Below are positions 8,461 to 17,736 of a stretch of DNA of 25,178 bases, in pieces. Source of the DNA: Chara braunii (lineage: Eukaryota > Streptophyta > Charophyceae > Charales > Characeae); assembly GCA_003427395.1 (NCBI GenBank), contig BFEA01000334.1, positions 568,875-594,052 of the forward strand, written 5' to 3'. The notes beneath the pieces were generated by a model, which was not told the DNA's origin, searched no databases, and saw only the letters and a list, made by a program, of their open reading frames with translations. The translations under genes were made by a program, and so were the position numbers. Numbering within the stretch: position 1 is the stretch's first letter; every line of letters begins with the position of its first letter.

Positions 8461-8502
8461 TTACTCTTGTTTCAAGCGTCGTTCGATCACGGAAGTTCCG
8501 CT

Positions 8503-8942
8503 ATGGACGTTGTGATCACGTGTGTGGGGGACGTGCTCGGCAAAGCGGTACAGGTGCAGCAGCTGCGTCAACGTCGTGGGGTTGGTGATGGTCGAGATTT
8601 CAAATTTAGACTGCGGGTTTCCAGCGAGGGTGTTCGACACTATCGTATAACGATAGATGGTCAATTAATATTGAAGTATTGTGTCGGCTTAGGTTACATG
8701 GAGGGGTTATTGTGTGAGGTGACGGTATTTGTGACGAAAACGTCCGATCTAATACCGAATGAGGTGCCAGCCAGAGGGGTCGATGTGCTTGCGTCAGTGG
8801 TGGAGCTTGTTAGCAGCGATCTTCTTCAAGAGCATTCAGATAAGCAAATAGATTTTGTTGAATGGGATGCTATACTCGAGGCACCATTACGTGAGCGCAG
8901 GAATATGACCGGTGTGCTACGCATAGCAGATGGGTATGATTG
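8503..8942 (+). CDS. Unassigned protein-coding exon
   Basis: ATG at 8503 (the frame is also open upstream from 8383, through poly-G/C sequence that is not protein-like) gives 147 codons. Segments: MDVVITCVGDVLGKAVQVQQ, then DFKFRLRVSSEGVRHYRIT with IDGQLILKYCVGLGYMEGLL, alternating beta-like stretches CEVTVFVTKTSDLIPNEVP, ARGVDVLASVVELVSSDLLQ, and KQIDFVEWDAILEAPLRERR. Codon choice is varied and the amino acid mix balanced, unlike the neighbouring compositional frames. The frame ends at TGA 8944-8946, but a good donor (TG then GTGAGG, GT at 8943) lies right before it and a strong acceptor (TTTTGCAG, 9019-9026) follows about 80 bases on, so it is probably a spliced exon. I know no family. An OB-like or other small beta fold is conceivable but unproven. 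Confidence 0.5.
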
Positions 8943-9026
8943 GTGAGGGTTGGTCACGATATCCTACAGTTGGTTGCAACATTTCTTCGGTCATATTGCC
9001 CTGCGTTATTTGTGCTTGTTTTGCAG

Positions 9027-9162
9027 GTAGTGAGTGCAGTTTACTAAGGACCGTGATGTATGTGATATCTTTGAAGGGGACTGCATATCTGCAGAAGATC
9101 CGGGATTGTGGAGGGGTACTAATCACTTGAGGAAGTGCACTTTCTGCGTTGTTTCTGGCCAG
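9027..9162 (+). CDS. Possible second exon of the 8503 gene
   Basis: From the acceptor at 9026 to a donor-like CAG then GTGATT at 9163, one frame reads FTKDRDVCDIFEGDC, ISAEDPGLWRGTNHLRKCTF and CVVSGQ; another reads SECSLLRTVMYVISLKGTAY. Joining the first to the upstream exon with the donor at 8943 meets an immediate TAG, so phase does not fit simply. A 9-bp inverted repeat (9118-9126 with 9163-9171) overlaps the end. Confidence 0.25.
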
Positions 9163-9239
9163 GTGATTAGTGCACTCGGTTTATCGTTTTCTTGCGATAA
9201 CACTTGGTCTGGTCCGGCATCGGGGTTAGTTTGAAGAGG

Positions 9240-10560
9240 TGTTCATGCTGAGTTTAGGCAAGAAAGATTTACATCTACTTGTTTGGTCTGGTGAACTTGG
9301 TGGAGGATTTTTTTGCTGATGGAGAGTTTCGGGACGTTTCATAGTAGTCATTAGTCTAGGCAAGATTCAGTCATGGTCACCATCTGTGGTTACTCATGTA
9401 TCGAGTTGGGAGAGTACTGGGTAGTATTTTTCGAGGTAATCGGCCACGCTGATTGGTGCCTGCGACCGATTATACTGAATTTGATTTGCTAAAGAGATGC
9501 TAATGTGATAGTCCAATTTGTATATGCATGTGCGTATATGTGTTTGTTCTTGTGTGGGTTCTTATATCCTATGTCTGTTATAATAGCAATTTGCATTGAG
9601 TGTCCACAAGCATCAAGCCATTTATCCTCAAGTTATCGTGGAATAGAAGGAGTGATTTGTCTTAAAAAAGAAAAAACAGAACAGAAAAGTCCAAAAACAA
9701 GAACCAAAAAGCAGGGGGGAACATAAGGGGAGGATAATCAATCACTAATAGAGAGAAAGTTTCATCACGGCAATCGTACCTTATGGCTTTATCGTCGTTA
9801 TTTCTTGGTTGGGGTGACGTTGGTTTATCGTTTCACAGGTTATCTACTTGTTTCTATACCTGGTGAGAGTCATGTATTGTCATATGGAGCTATCGATATT
9901 ATTAACGTGCAGGTCATGAGGTTAGTTGATTCAAGATCGTGTCATCCCATCGGCGTGATACTATAGCCCATGGGGCTTGTTATTGACTATGGGAAGACAT
10001 TTGTAATCTTCTGCCATATAGTGTTACTATAGCAGGTAAGGGGACGTGATTTGTACGTATGTTAGTATAGGGAAAATCGTGTTCGTTACAATGCTCAATG
10101 ATAACGAATCATTTAGCGGGCACTTATTACCAGTAGGTACGGGCAATATTTAGCAGGGTTAGCTTGGGTTTTTAATCGGAAGCATTATCGCAGCATGTTA
10201 TGGTTCTGTATGAGACCGACTACGTCGGGTTTGTTAACCAGTTTTTGTAATCAAACAAATCGGAGAAGTTAGAGGTACAAAATAACTTATACTGGTAGAA
10301 TAGTTTTTTGTTGTAGCCCTAGGGACTTAGCCTGGGCATATCAATGTATTCAGTACAAAGAAGTTTTTTAATCGCGCGGACAGGCGTAACACCTTTCATG
10401 TTGTGTGGAGGTTTAATCTAATAGGTGGTGGGGGGAGAGATCATCCCCGTATTATGTATTTGTACCATTTGGTTGGTTGTTTTTATAGTTGTTGTTTAAC
10501 AGGCACTAGTATCAATCGAGCAACCAAGTGGGTTGTCCGTAAGTACCCGATCAGCCTTAC
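9240..10560. other. No gene seen; T/G-rich spacer or intron
   Basis: AT-rich sequence with T and G favoured on the + strand and stops in all frames. Isolated splice-like strings occur (for example AGCAG then GTAAGG at about 10035), but no exon of convincing protein character. Confidence 0.6.
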
Positions 10561-11108
10561 TGGTCAGGTTTTTTAAGGTATTAGGTTTTAACCTCACGTT
10601 TTTGCGTAGATCAGGTGTTTCGATTTCTTCAGATAAAAAAGTTTTCGAAAAAGCGAGTGTATTGTTACGGTATTATCCGAAGAGGAAGGTTTATAGAAGC
10701 AGGGTATATTAGTATTATCGTCATCCTGATTATGCTCTCAATCTTATGGCTTGCTAATTAGGTTTTGACGCCGCATTTTTGCGCGGTGTTCAGATTTCTA
10801 TAGATATCGGAGATTGGAAGCAATCATGGCCACACTGGTCAGGTTTTATAAGGCATTGTTTTTAGCGTCGCATTTTTGCATATCATATGTGTTTTGCTTT
10901 GTACAGATACGAAAAACGTTTTCGAAAGAACAACAGTATAGTTACAATATTATCCGAAAAAGTTTATAGAAGCAAGGTATATTAGCAGCTTCGCTATCCT
11001 GATTATGCTCACAATCTTTGTAAATTAGGTTTTAGCGCATCATTCTTGCGCGGTGTAGATGTTCAGATTTCTATGGATATCAGAGATCGAAGGTAATCAT
11101 GGCCACAA
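10561..11108 (+). repeat. Two diverged 275-bp tandem units with internal sub-repeat
   Basis: Unit 1 (10561-10835) and unit 2 (10836-11108) both start TGGTCAGGTTTT and end AATCATGGCCACA. They share landmarks in the same order: AGTTTTCGAAA-like (GTTTTCGAAA in both), ATTATCCGAA, GTTTATAGAAGCA, GGTATATTAG, ATCCTGATTATGCTC, ATTAGGTTTT, TTGCGCGGTG, TTCAGATTTCTAT. Each unit itself holds two versions of a roughly 55-bp motif (near 10580 and 10757; 10852 and 11024) with a CGCATTTTTGCG-type hairpin core. Identity is clearly high but reduced by point changes and indels. Confidence 0.9.
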
Positions 11109-11388
11109 TTTTTTAAGTTTAATCATGCAAAGCAAGGTTTGTGCCCGAAAGCGACTATTGTCATATCTTTTTCACGTAAAAACATGAAGAGGAAGGTTCA
11201 TATACAATAATACTTTTAATTTTACCCGAAAGATTCATATACTGAAGATTTTTTTCATTCTTAAATATGATACGAAAGCAATCATTACTATAAAATTTTT
11301 AATCGAGGCAACGTTTATGTACATCAGCAACCATTGTCATAGCTTTTTCAATTTTAAACATGACGAGGAAGGTTCTCATATGTACAAA
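11109..11388 (+). repeat. Second tandem repeat, about 97-100 bp copies
   Basis: Copies at 11109-11208 and 11292-11388 share TTTTTAA, ATTGTCATA followed by CTTTTTCA, AAACATGA and GAGGAAGGTT followed by CATAT, separated by about 85 bases. The GAGGAAGGTT core also occurs in the neighbouring 275-bp unit (near 10682). Confidence 0.75.
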
Positions 11389-12664
11389 GTTGTCACAGTA
11401 CTGGAAAGGTCATGCATCAGAGATGTTTTCACAAGGGGAAAGATTCATGCGAAAGGAATTATTAACGGCAAGGTATTTAATCGATCTTGTAGACCATCAG
11501 GGCTACAGTGCTTACGATTCTAATAATATCGTATCATTAGAGGGGTTACAAGTAGAATTTTAGTTTCAATCAAGGGTGTTTGCACAACTTTTTTTTGAAA
11601 AAAATACCTGCGAAATATTATGTTGTTACTAATGTATGGCCTGTCAAGTTATAGAGATAGAGTGGAAATGTATTTGTGAGTCATTGTAAGCCCTGTGTTC
11701 GCGAAGGTAGCGTATACGTGTGCAACTGTGGTGACCTGTTTCATACGCATTGTCCATGCTCAATAGGTAACTGTGGTGACCTGTTTCATACGCATGGTCC
11801 ACGCTTAATAGGTAACGGGAGAGAAGGGTGTATTATATATTAAGGCGTATGTGTATGCAGACAATCGTTGTATGGGGTACGAAGGGTTCACTAAGGGGGA
11901 TCATATTCTGGTGTATACGGGGGAAAAAAAACGAGTGATTACAAGGGTGTATTTACGGAGATAATGTGTATGATGCACAATTTATCGTGGTGTGTGGAAG
12001 ATTAATGTGATGAATGTATTCCTGTCCGGGGTGTAGTGGGGGGCGTTGGGATGGAGGATTATATAGTGGGGTGAGTGCATTTTGGGGAAGGGTGTTTATC
12101 ATAAGGAAGGGTCATGCAGTAAGGAGTGGTAATATGGTATTGTAGTGATCAAGATATCAACAGCATGTATGTGTAGCATCTTTGTCAAAACCAGGAGAGT
12201 GAGTTTACATCTGATTAATCTGTACGTAAGTTAGTCCTTGCGCTAAATCGGAGTATTGGTGTAATCAGGCGAGCAAGGGAGTCTACCCCAATCTTGGTGA
12301 CTGGATCAGAGATCCGGGAACGTATGTGGGGGGGGTTGTGTACAAGACACGACCATCCCAATTAATTGGGACGCAAGATTTCACCATTACATCCATTATT
12401 AGTCAAGGTAGGGTTAGGTACAGAGGACATCAGGGTATAGGTTAGGTAAGGAGCAGGTTAGTATGGTTAGAGTTAGTTCGTTAGCAGGGGTTACGAGAGG
12501 GTATTGAAACCCAACCGTAAGGGGGGTGCACGCCCTAAACCGCGCTTTTCGCCGCCTGGCACCCTTAGCAACTCATCAAAGGGTTTAGTAGTTAGGCTCT
12601 TATATGAAAGTTAGTAGGTAGCCCAAAGTAGGTAATTAGGTGGACGTATATGATGGATACATAC
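11389..12664. other. No gene seen apart from the 45-bp doublet
   Basis: G/T-rich sequence. Contains a perfect 16-bp palindrome, TCCCAATTAATTGGGA (12356-12371), and a GTTAG-rich stretch (12410-12480). A single CCCTAAA at 12533 is not a telomeric array. Confidence 0.6.
11724..11813 (+). repeat. 45-bp direct tandem duplication
   Basis: AACTGTGGTGACCTGTTTCA begins both units (11724 and 11769), which differ at only three positions over 45 bases. The last ATAGGT of unit 1 abuts unit 2. This is a recent duplication. Confidence 0.95.
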
Positions 12665-12709
12665 CTGTTCAGTCATGGCTGGTGGAGCACTCGCGTCAGC
12701 AGCCTCCAT
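12665..12709 (-). CDS. Possible first coding exon, 15 codons
   Basis: On the minus strand ATGGAGGCTGCTGAC opens MEAADASAPPAMTEQ and stops exactly at CAG before GTATGTATCC, a good plant-type donor, phase 0. It resembles an Ala-rich plant N terminus. A following acceptor (GCTAAG near 12572) would lead into GARRRKARFRACTPL, but that sequence is low-complexity further on. Confidence 0.25.
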
Positions 12710-12949
12710 CGTTGTGTCCGGATGAGGCGAAGCAATCAGATGTTGCGCCGATGGTGAAGCGCTGAGTGCGGGGCACGTACTTGTGCCAATCACAGCCGAA
12801 GGGCACCCAAAATGTTAGCCTGGTTGCAGATGCTCTCGAAACCAGAACAACGTGTTAGGGGCGTTGTTCGCAGCGTAGGCTGCCAAGTCTGCGTGCATAC
12901 AGTGTAGTTGCGTGATAGCAGCTATGTCGTGGGAACAGGATGAGGGCAG

Positions 12950-14089
12950 GTATAAATAATCACGATGTAGGTGGGAGAACAGGGGAAGTGGGTGCATGGC
13001 GTAGATTGGGGTTAGGGGAACACAGAGTGTGTGTAGTATTGGTGTATGCATCTTGTGAGGGATCTGGCTATGGGTAGGGGAGTGGAGACCGATGTTCCTG
13101 GGTTGTGATCTGGGATAGAGGGTGGTCATGTTTGTGGGCGGAATATTGTTCTGTATACGTTGTTTTAAAATTAGTGGGCAAGGTGACATTTTTAGAGGCG
13201 TATGCCTTCTCCGTTGCTCGTAGTGTGGCGCCAAGCATTCGTTTTGTCGATTTTTACGTAGTATGCTGGTCATTACTTTGTCGTGGGATGGAGGCTTTGT
13301 TTCGTCCGTGTTGTCAGAGTCCATACCGTGTTCATGTATTTTTTAGATGCTAGAAGGGAAGAGTGTACGATGCATATCCAAATTGTGGGCGGGATTTCGT
13401 ATTATGTCCAGCTTATCATATCGGTAGATGGGTGGAGGGGTATCAGTAGAATTAGTCATAGGCGACGTTCGATGGGTGTCGCGGGGTTAGCAAATTAAGA
13501 CAAGAGTGGTATTTGCTGCTCGGTATCGTTTTTGTTTTTTACGGACGTATTCATTCGGGTTGAAGTATTTATAATATTTTTTGGGTCGTGCATTTAGTCC
13601 TTTATTCGTATTGACCGTATCATCGAGTCATGTTTTAGCTATGTTGTCGTTCGCGCAGTGCTGTCGGTATCAGTTTGTCATGGTATGCAGGTAACGTTTC
13701 GTTCGCGTGCCGAAGTTCTTGTCGTGTCTGCATTCGTTTTTGCTTCTGGCGGTCAATGTCAGTTCTCTTGTTTGGCGTATATTGCAGGTTCCTTCGGTAC
13801 GCGTTATGTGATGGGTGGGGTTCGATTTAATTGTGGTCCGAGTGGTCTATGGGTTTGTGCGGGGTTGATTCTATTAGCCTTGCGGTATTATAGGGAGGGT
13901 GTTTTAGTTGCTATTTGGGGTTGTGTAGGGTTGCACTATTCGGTGTCGGGTGTATTTGTAAAGAGTTTTTTATGTTTTGTTTCTTTAGTATTATATTCAG
14001 GAACAGATTCCGGAGTACATTTTTTATCAAAAAACGTTTTTTTAGAGGCTTATTGTTATTATCTTAATTATTTTTTTTATTGTTTTTAG
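12950..14089. other. Compositional open frames only; no gene accepted
   Basis: Strong T/G excess on the + strand (in 13501-13560: 26 T, 16 G, 9 A, 9 C). Long frames on either strand (minus 12815-13324; plus 13658-14089, hydrophobic) follow from this bias. TATAAATA at 12951-12958 could be a TATA box on +, but no coding sequence follows. Confidence 0.5.
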
Positions 14090-14750
14090 GATTTATTTTA
14101 ATCATATATTTTTAATTATTATTATTTTAGTTATTTATCTATATATATTTTTATTTTTTCAACGTTAATTTTTAATTCTTAATTTTTATTTTTATTTTTT
14201 ATTGAAGAAATTATTGTGTTTTTTATTTTTTGTTTTTTATTTTTTATTTTTTATTTTTTATTTTTTATTTTTGTTCTTCTTAGGAAAGGTTCATTTTATA
14301 TATGTATATATATATTTTTTAGAGTAATCTTACGTTTTATGTATATATATATATCGTCAAATAGAACTGCCCGGTAAACCGTAGGCAGAGAGGGAGAAGA
14401 GGACAACAAACGAGGGGCTGTGACAAACTGTTTCGTCGGAGTTTCAATATATATATATATATATATATTTTTTAATTTTTAATTTTTTTTATTTTTTATT
14501 TTTTATTTTTTATGTTTTATTATTTATATATATATATATATATATATATTTTTTAATATCTTTTTTTTTATTATTATTTTTTTGTTTTATTATTTTATTA
14601 TTTTATTATTTATTATTTATTATTATTTTATTTTATTATTTTATTATTTTATTTTATTATTTTATTATTTTATTATTTTTTATTTTTCTGTTTTTTAAGA
14701 AAGAAAAGGTTGATTTTTCTATATATTAGTTATTTTTAGAGAAGTCTTAA
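14090..14750. repeat. AT-only simple-repeat block
   Basis: Poly-T/A with a 7-base period ATTTTTT tract (14220-14275), TA dinucleotide runs (14447-14468, 14526-14549) and ATTTT or ATT-type tracts (14560-14690). A GC-richer island of about 90 bases (14356-14446) interrupts it. The two flanks are related: AAAGGTTCATTTT with TTTTTAGAGTAATCTTA (14284-14331) against AAAGGTTGATTTT with TTTTTAGAGAAGTCTTA (14704-14749). Confidence 0.9.
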
Positions 14751-14753
14751 ATT

Positions 14754-14756
<3 letters not shown>

Positions 14757-14798
<42 letters not shown>

Positions 14799-14808
14799 TG
14801 TGTATGTG

Positions 14809-14862
<54 letters not shown>
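14757..14862 (+). repeat. (TG)n microsatellite, interrupted
   Basis: About 106 bases of TG with interruptions (GAG, TAT, GCG) between 14794 and 14820. Confidence 0.98.
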
Positions 14863-14863
<1 letters not shown>

Positions 14864-14966
14864 AATTACAATGGTGATTACAACGGCGATGAAGATCCAA
14901 GAAATGTGCAAAAATAGAAGACATCCGATCTTGCAAAATATTTATGTTCTAATTGAGCATTAATGT

Positions 14967-15230
14967 TCATTTCAGCCTCTTGTGAAAGTTGCGGACATTC
15001 ATATTCCCCAGGAGGACGACATTTAAGACATCGGCGCACTCCGAGTCGAGAGAGTTAGGGGAGAGGATGTCCGGGTTCACCATTCTCCTAGCAAACCTAT
15101 GACAATCTCCTTCAGTGGCAAGCGACAGGGTATGATGACACCTCTCGGCAACGCGCCTTAGGGGACCTCCCCCAACTTCGATGTTCGAGTTAAAGTTTGA
15201 AACCTCCCGTTGCTGGCAACCGAGAAGCAC
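14967..15230 (-). CDS. Unassigned exon-like frame on the minus strand
   Basis: 87 codons, the first being GTG; the only in-frame Met codons are internal. Sequence: REVSNFNSNIEVGGGPLRRV, AERCHHTLSLATEGDCHRF, ARRMVNPDILSPNSLDSEC, ADVLNVVLLGNMNVRNFHKR, then LK and TGA. It is more GC-rich and more balanced in amino acids than the surrounding A/T-rich DNA, which supports a genuine or formerly genuine exon. A CGGTTGCCAG acceptor-like string lies right at its upstream end. No domain recognised. Its orientation agrees with the other minus-strand remnants at 16958-18914, but nothing joins them directly. Confidence 0.35.
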   Translation of the reverse strand: MLLGCQQREVSNFNSNIEVGGGPLRRVAERCHHTLSLATEGDCHRFARRMVNPDILSPNSLDSECADVLNVVLLGNMNVRNFHKRLK

Positions 15231-15540
15231 CGATCACGGTTGATACCTCCTTATGTGTGTGGTTGAGATTGTGTGTTATATGCTTGAGTGTTTTCTATGT
15301 GTGGATGGGTTCACTACATCGACAGGAGACTGAACACCGTGCGATCAGCTTCCTGGTGGACATCCTCCCCCCATATTGTCTCGGACACCTCTCACAACCT
15401 TCAGCAAAAGAAAAAAAAATCCTTTCCCATTTTCAATCTTTAAATAGGAGTCTCTTGTGAATGCAACTTTCGAATGTTAAAGTAACGATCGTTCAGAAAA
15501 AGGTGCTCACGGACTAATAATTGTTAAAGTTATGGATTTT

Positions 15541-15595
15541 GTTAAGCCTTAAGCGAACTATAAGATAAGTTAAGCCTTAAGCGAAATAAAAGATA
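15541..15595 (+). repeat. 28-bp tandem doublet
   Basis: GTTAAGCCTTAAGCGAA starts at 15541 and 15569, each copy ending in AAGATA. It directly precedes the CA microsatellite. Confidence 0.9.
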
Positions 15596-15601
15596 ATAAA
15601 T

Positions 15602-15603
<2 letters not shown>

Positions 15604-15662
<59 letters not shown>
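15604..15662 (+). repeat. (CA)n microsatellite
   Basis: 59 bases of uninterrupted alternating A and C. Confidence 0.98.
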
Positions 15663-15665
<3 letters not shown>

Positions 15666-16957
15666 GTCAGTGTGTGCGATTGAGTGTGATCGTGTAAATG
15701 AGTATGTGCATGCGTGTGTGTGTTAAGGGTTTCAAGATGTGAATACAAACTTTCTTCCCAAAAAAATGACCAGGTCGCATCACCGTTTATGCATAGTAGC
15801 AATAAAATCACACACCCCTTTGCCATTTTTTATCCTAATCAATATACGAAAAGCGGCTTTTAAATCCATAAAAAAAAATAACGATCGTTTCAATCAATAA
15901 CTATTGCGAAAACTATCAAATTTGTATGCCTCATGAAAAAGAAAAACAACTGGAAAAAAAAAAGTAGGTCGGTATCACAAGAATTTGTGTCGGCGTTGCA
16001 TTTTTCTTGACTCCGTAAATAAGCAACATGCATAGTACAACTCTCGATGCGGAGCTTGTGCTATGCAGGTGACAATTGTAGGTCGCAGACGAAAGAAAAA
16101 AAAGAATCATAGAAAGTCGTCATAAAAACTGTCATTTACTCTTATTTTCAAACGTGACATATAAAGGCGTTTCTTATAAAAAATTACACGAAGTTGAATG
16201 TGCATTAATTCCAATTCCCGCCTCTGAATTATCAAGAAAGGTCTTGCAGGTGAACTAGGTGGTTGTCAAACGTCAAAGAAAAAGAAATGTGAGCATGATG
16301 GCATCTAATACATACAAGGCAAAATTGTCATTCTTCTAACAATGCAAACAATGCAACTGAAAAACCTCATTTTTACTACATTTGAAGTTTATATGATACA
16401 AGTTGACATCGTCTAACCACCATCGGATACCAACATAAGTTTTCCAGGATAAAAACGATGGCTTAGACGATCTCAAAACGTAAAGCATAGAAAAATGCAA
16501 CACCAAGAAGAACATTAATATGAGCACAACGATTAAAGTTGGAAGCCAAAATAAAAACAATAACTAAATAACTTTCATCAAACGGCTCGTTAATAACATG
16601 ACACGGACGAGGAAGCAAGTGTTTTGTGCAAAGAAGAAAATGGTCGGAATATCGACAACTGATGGTTTAACGGAAACTAACTACAACTTGAAGTGCAAAA
16701 ATGAAAGAGTTGGAATCACACAAACCTATCTGATAGTCTGATGAGGCGGGGCAAAACACAGTCACATAAACAACGAGGATTTCATTTATGTCTTTTGATC
16801 ACTCGTCTTGTTAACCATCGCATATTTGCCCTTCTTCCTCGGTAGACTATAAATAATATTAGTGAAAGTAAATAACCTTTATCGAACATCTGCCTCAGTC
16901 TACCCAAGGCTTGGGAACGTATGACAATCATCACGTTTCCACACATGACGTCACATG
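15663..16957. other. A-rich spacer; one weak hydrophobic minus frame
   Basis: A strongly exceeds T on the + strand (16081-16140: 28 A, 12 T). The palindrome AACGATCGTT at 15484-15493 recurs at 15880-15889. A minus frame at 16336-16560 reads through one TAG upstream and is hydrophobic (LIVVLILMFFLVLHF) before SWKTYVGIRWWLDDVN. It is too weak to call. Confidence 0.5.
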
Positions 16958-17179
16958 TTATCTTCGTCGCTCTATGTCATTTTCCCTGTCTGATTTAGTA
17001 TGCACCGTGGTGTGATGGCGCATGACACCCATGACGATCCGTATTGTGAGCTCGTATACGTTCTCAACTGATTGCTTGCATCTACCTAAGATCTCAATCA
17101 CTGTTGCAGCAAATATCGAATAGCCGGACTTGGCACTGGCCACATCCCCGTCATTTCCCACAAGACATCCCCGCCTCAT
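16958..17179 (-). pseudogene. Decayed minus-strand coding sequence, downstream part
   Basis: 73 codons in a frame shifted relative to the next segment: GNDGDVASAKSGYSIFAATV, then IEILGRCKQSVENVYELTIR and IVMGVMRHHTTVHTKSDREN, ending in a basic DIERRR before the stop. The preceding frame runs VNEGDKGLNNKDVAVATSA into a TGA at 17176-17178, so a frameshift within about 40 bases of 17160 would join an acidic/Asn-rich linker to this helical tail. Family unknown. The continuity of protein-like sequence across the shift is the argument for a former gene. Confidence 0.4.
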
Positions 17180-17679
17180 GCCGATGTTGCTACCGCTACG
17201 TCCTTGTTGTTCAACCCCTTGTCACCTTCATTCACATCGTTGCTATGTGAGTTATTCTTATTATGCTCCTCGGCTCCTGGATTTGTTAAAGCGTCGGGGG
17301 TAATGATGTCCTTGTCGCTCTCGTGAACATCAATAATGTTATATCACTCCGTATGCATCAAGAAGTCTAAATTTCACTTTTGTGTGTCACTTGATCCATC
17401 GTTCAATACGTTTGTCTAACAGACCACCATTAGGGTATTTAACAAGTTTGTAATTGTTATGGATGAAGTGTGACCAATGCTTACACTTTTCTTTCGCTTG
17501 CACTCTTCCTTCGTTCGCTTGCTATAACTGACCTCTATCATTTGTTTACTAACATCCGACAAGAAACGTTGTTTGATATGAGCAATCTCGATGGCTTCAG
17601 AGTCCTCGTCTTGCTGCACCTTCGTGTCGTAGCAGATCCAACAAAAGAAAACGTTATGTCCTTCTCCCCCCATCAACAT
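17179..17679 (-). pseudogene. Decayed minus-strand coding sequence, upstream part
   Basis: A single minus frame can be read from 17679 to 17179 with only three internal stops (TAG 17416-17418, TGA near 17375, TGA near 17345) before the terminal one. It starts MLMGGEGHNVFFCWICYDTK, then VQQDEDSEAIEIAHIKQRFL, SDVSKQMIEVSYSKRTKEE with basic CKRKK, and after the first stop TNVLNDGSSDTQK. After the other two it reads YNIIDVHESDKDIITPDALT, NPGAEEHNKNNSHSND, VNEGDKGLNNKD. A C-x-x-C in the first 20 residues is followed by a charged helical stretch and a hydrophilic linker, as in many DNA-binding or transposon-derived proteins, but I cannot assign a family. The frequency of stops is far below random for such AT-rich DNA, and the segment gives way to a tandem-repeat region upstream. 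Confidence 0.45.
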
Positions 17680-17736
17680 ATTGCCTTTTTAATTTTGGCA
17701 CACACAACTTTTTTTCCTCAAGTGGTCGCTCGACAC

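Noticed and set aside
12533-12540. Telomere-like CCCTAAA
   Set aside because: A single unit, not an array.
12815-13324. 169-codon minus frame
   Set aside because: It is the A/C-rich complement of the T/G-biased strand, giving a His/Pro/Leu/Thr-rich product without domain. Stops are depleted by composition.
13658-14089. 143-codon hydrophobic plus frame that could look like a membrane protein
   Set aside because: T/G-rich DNA yields Val, Leu, Phe, Cys and Gly and few stops. It contains acceptor-like strings inside and ends in the poly-T block. No motif.
14736-14963. Cys/Val and Thr/His repeat proteins
   Set aside because: Translations of the (TG)n microsatellite.
14750-15670. Large inverted duplication suggested by (TG)n and (CA)n on either side
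   Set aside because: Sequences flanking the two microsatellites are not reverse complements of each other.
15542-15826. Minus frame over the CA repeat
   Set aside because: Mostly a Cys/Val run from (CA)n.
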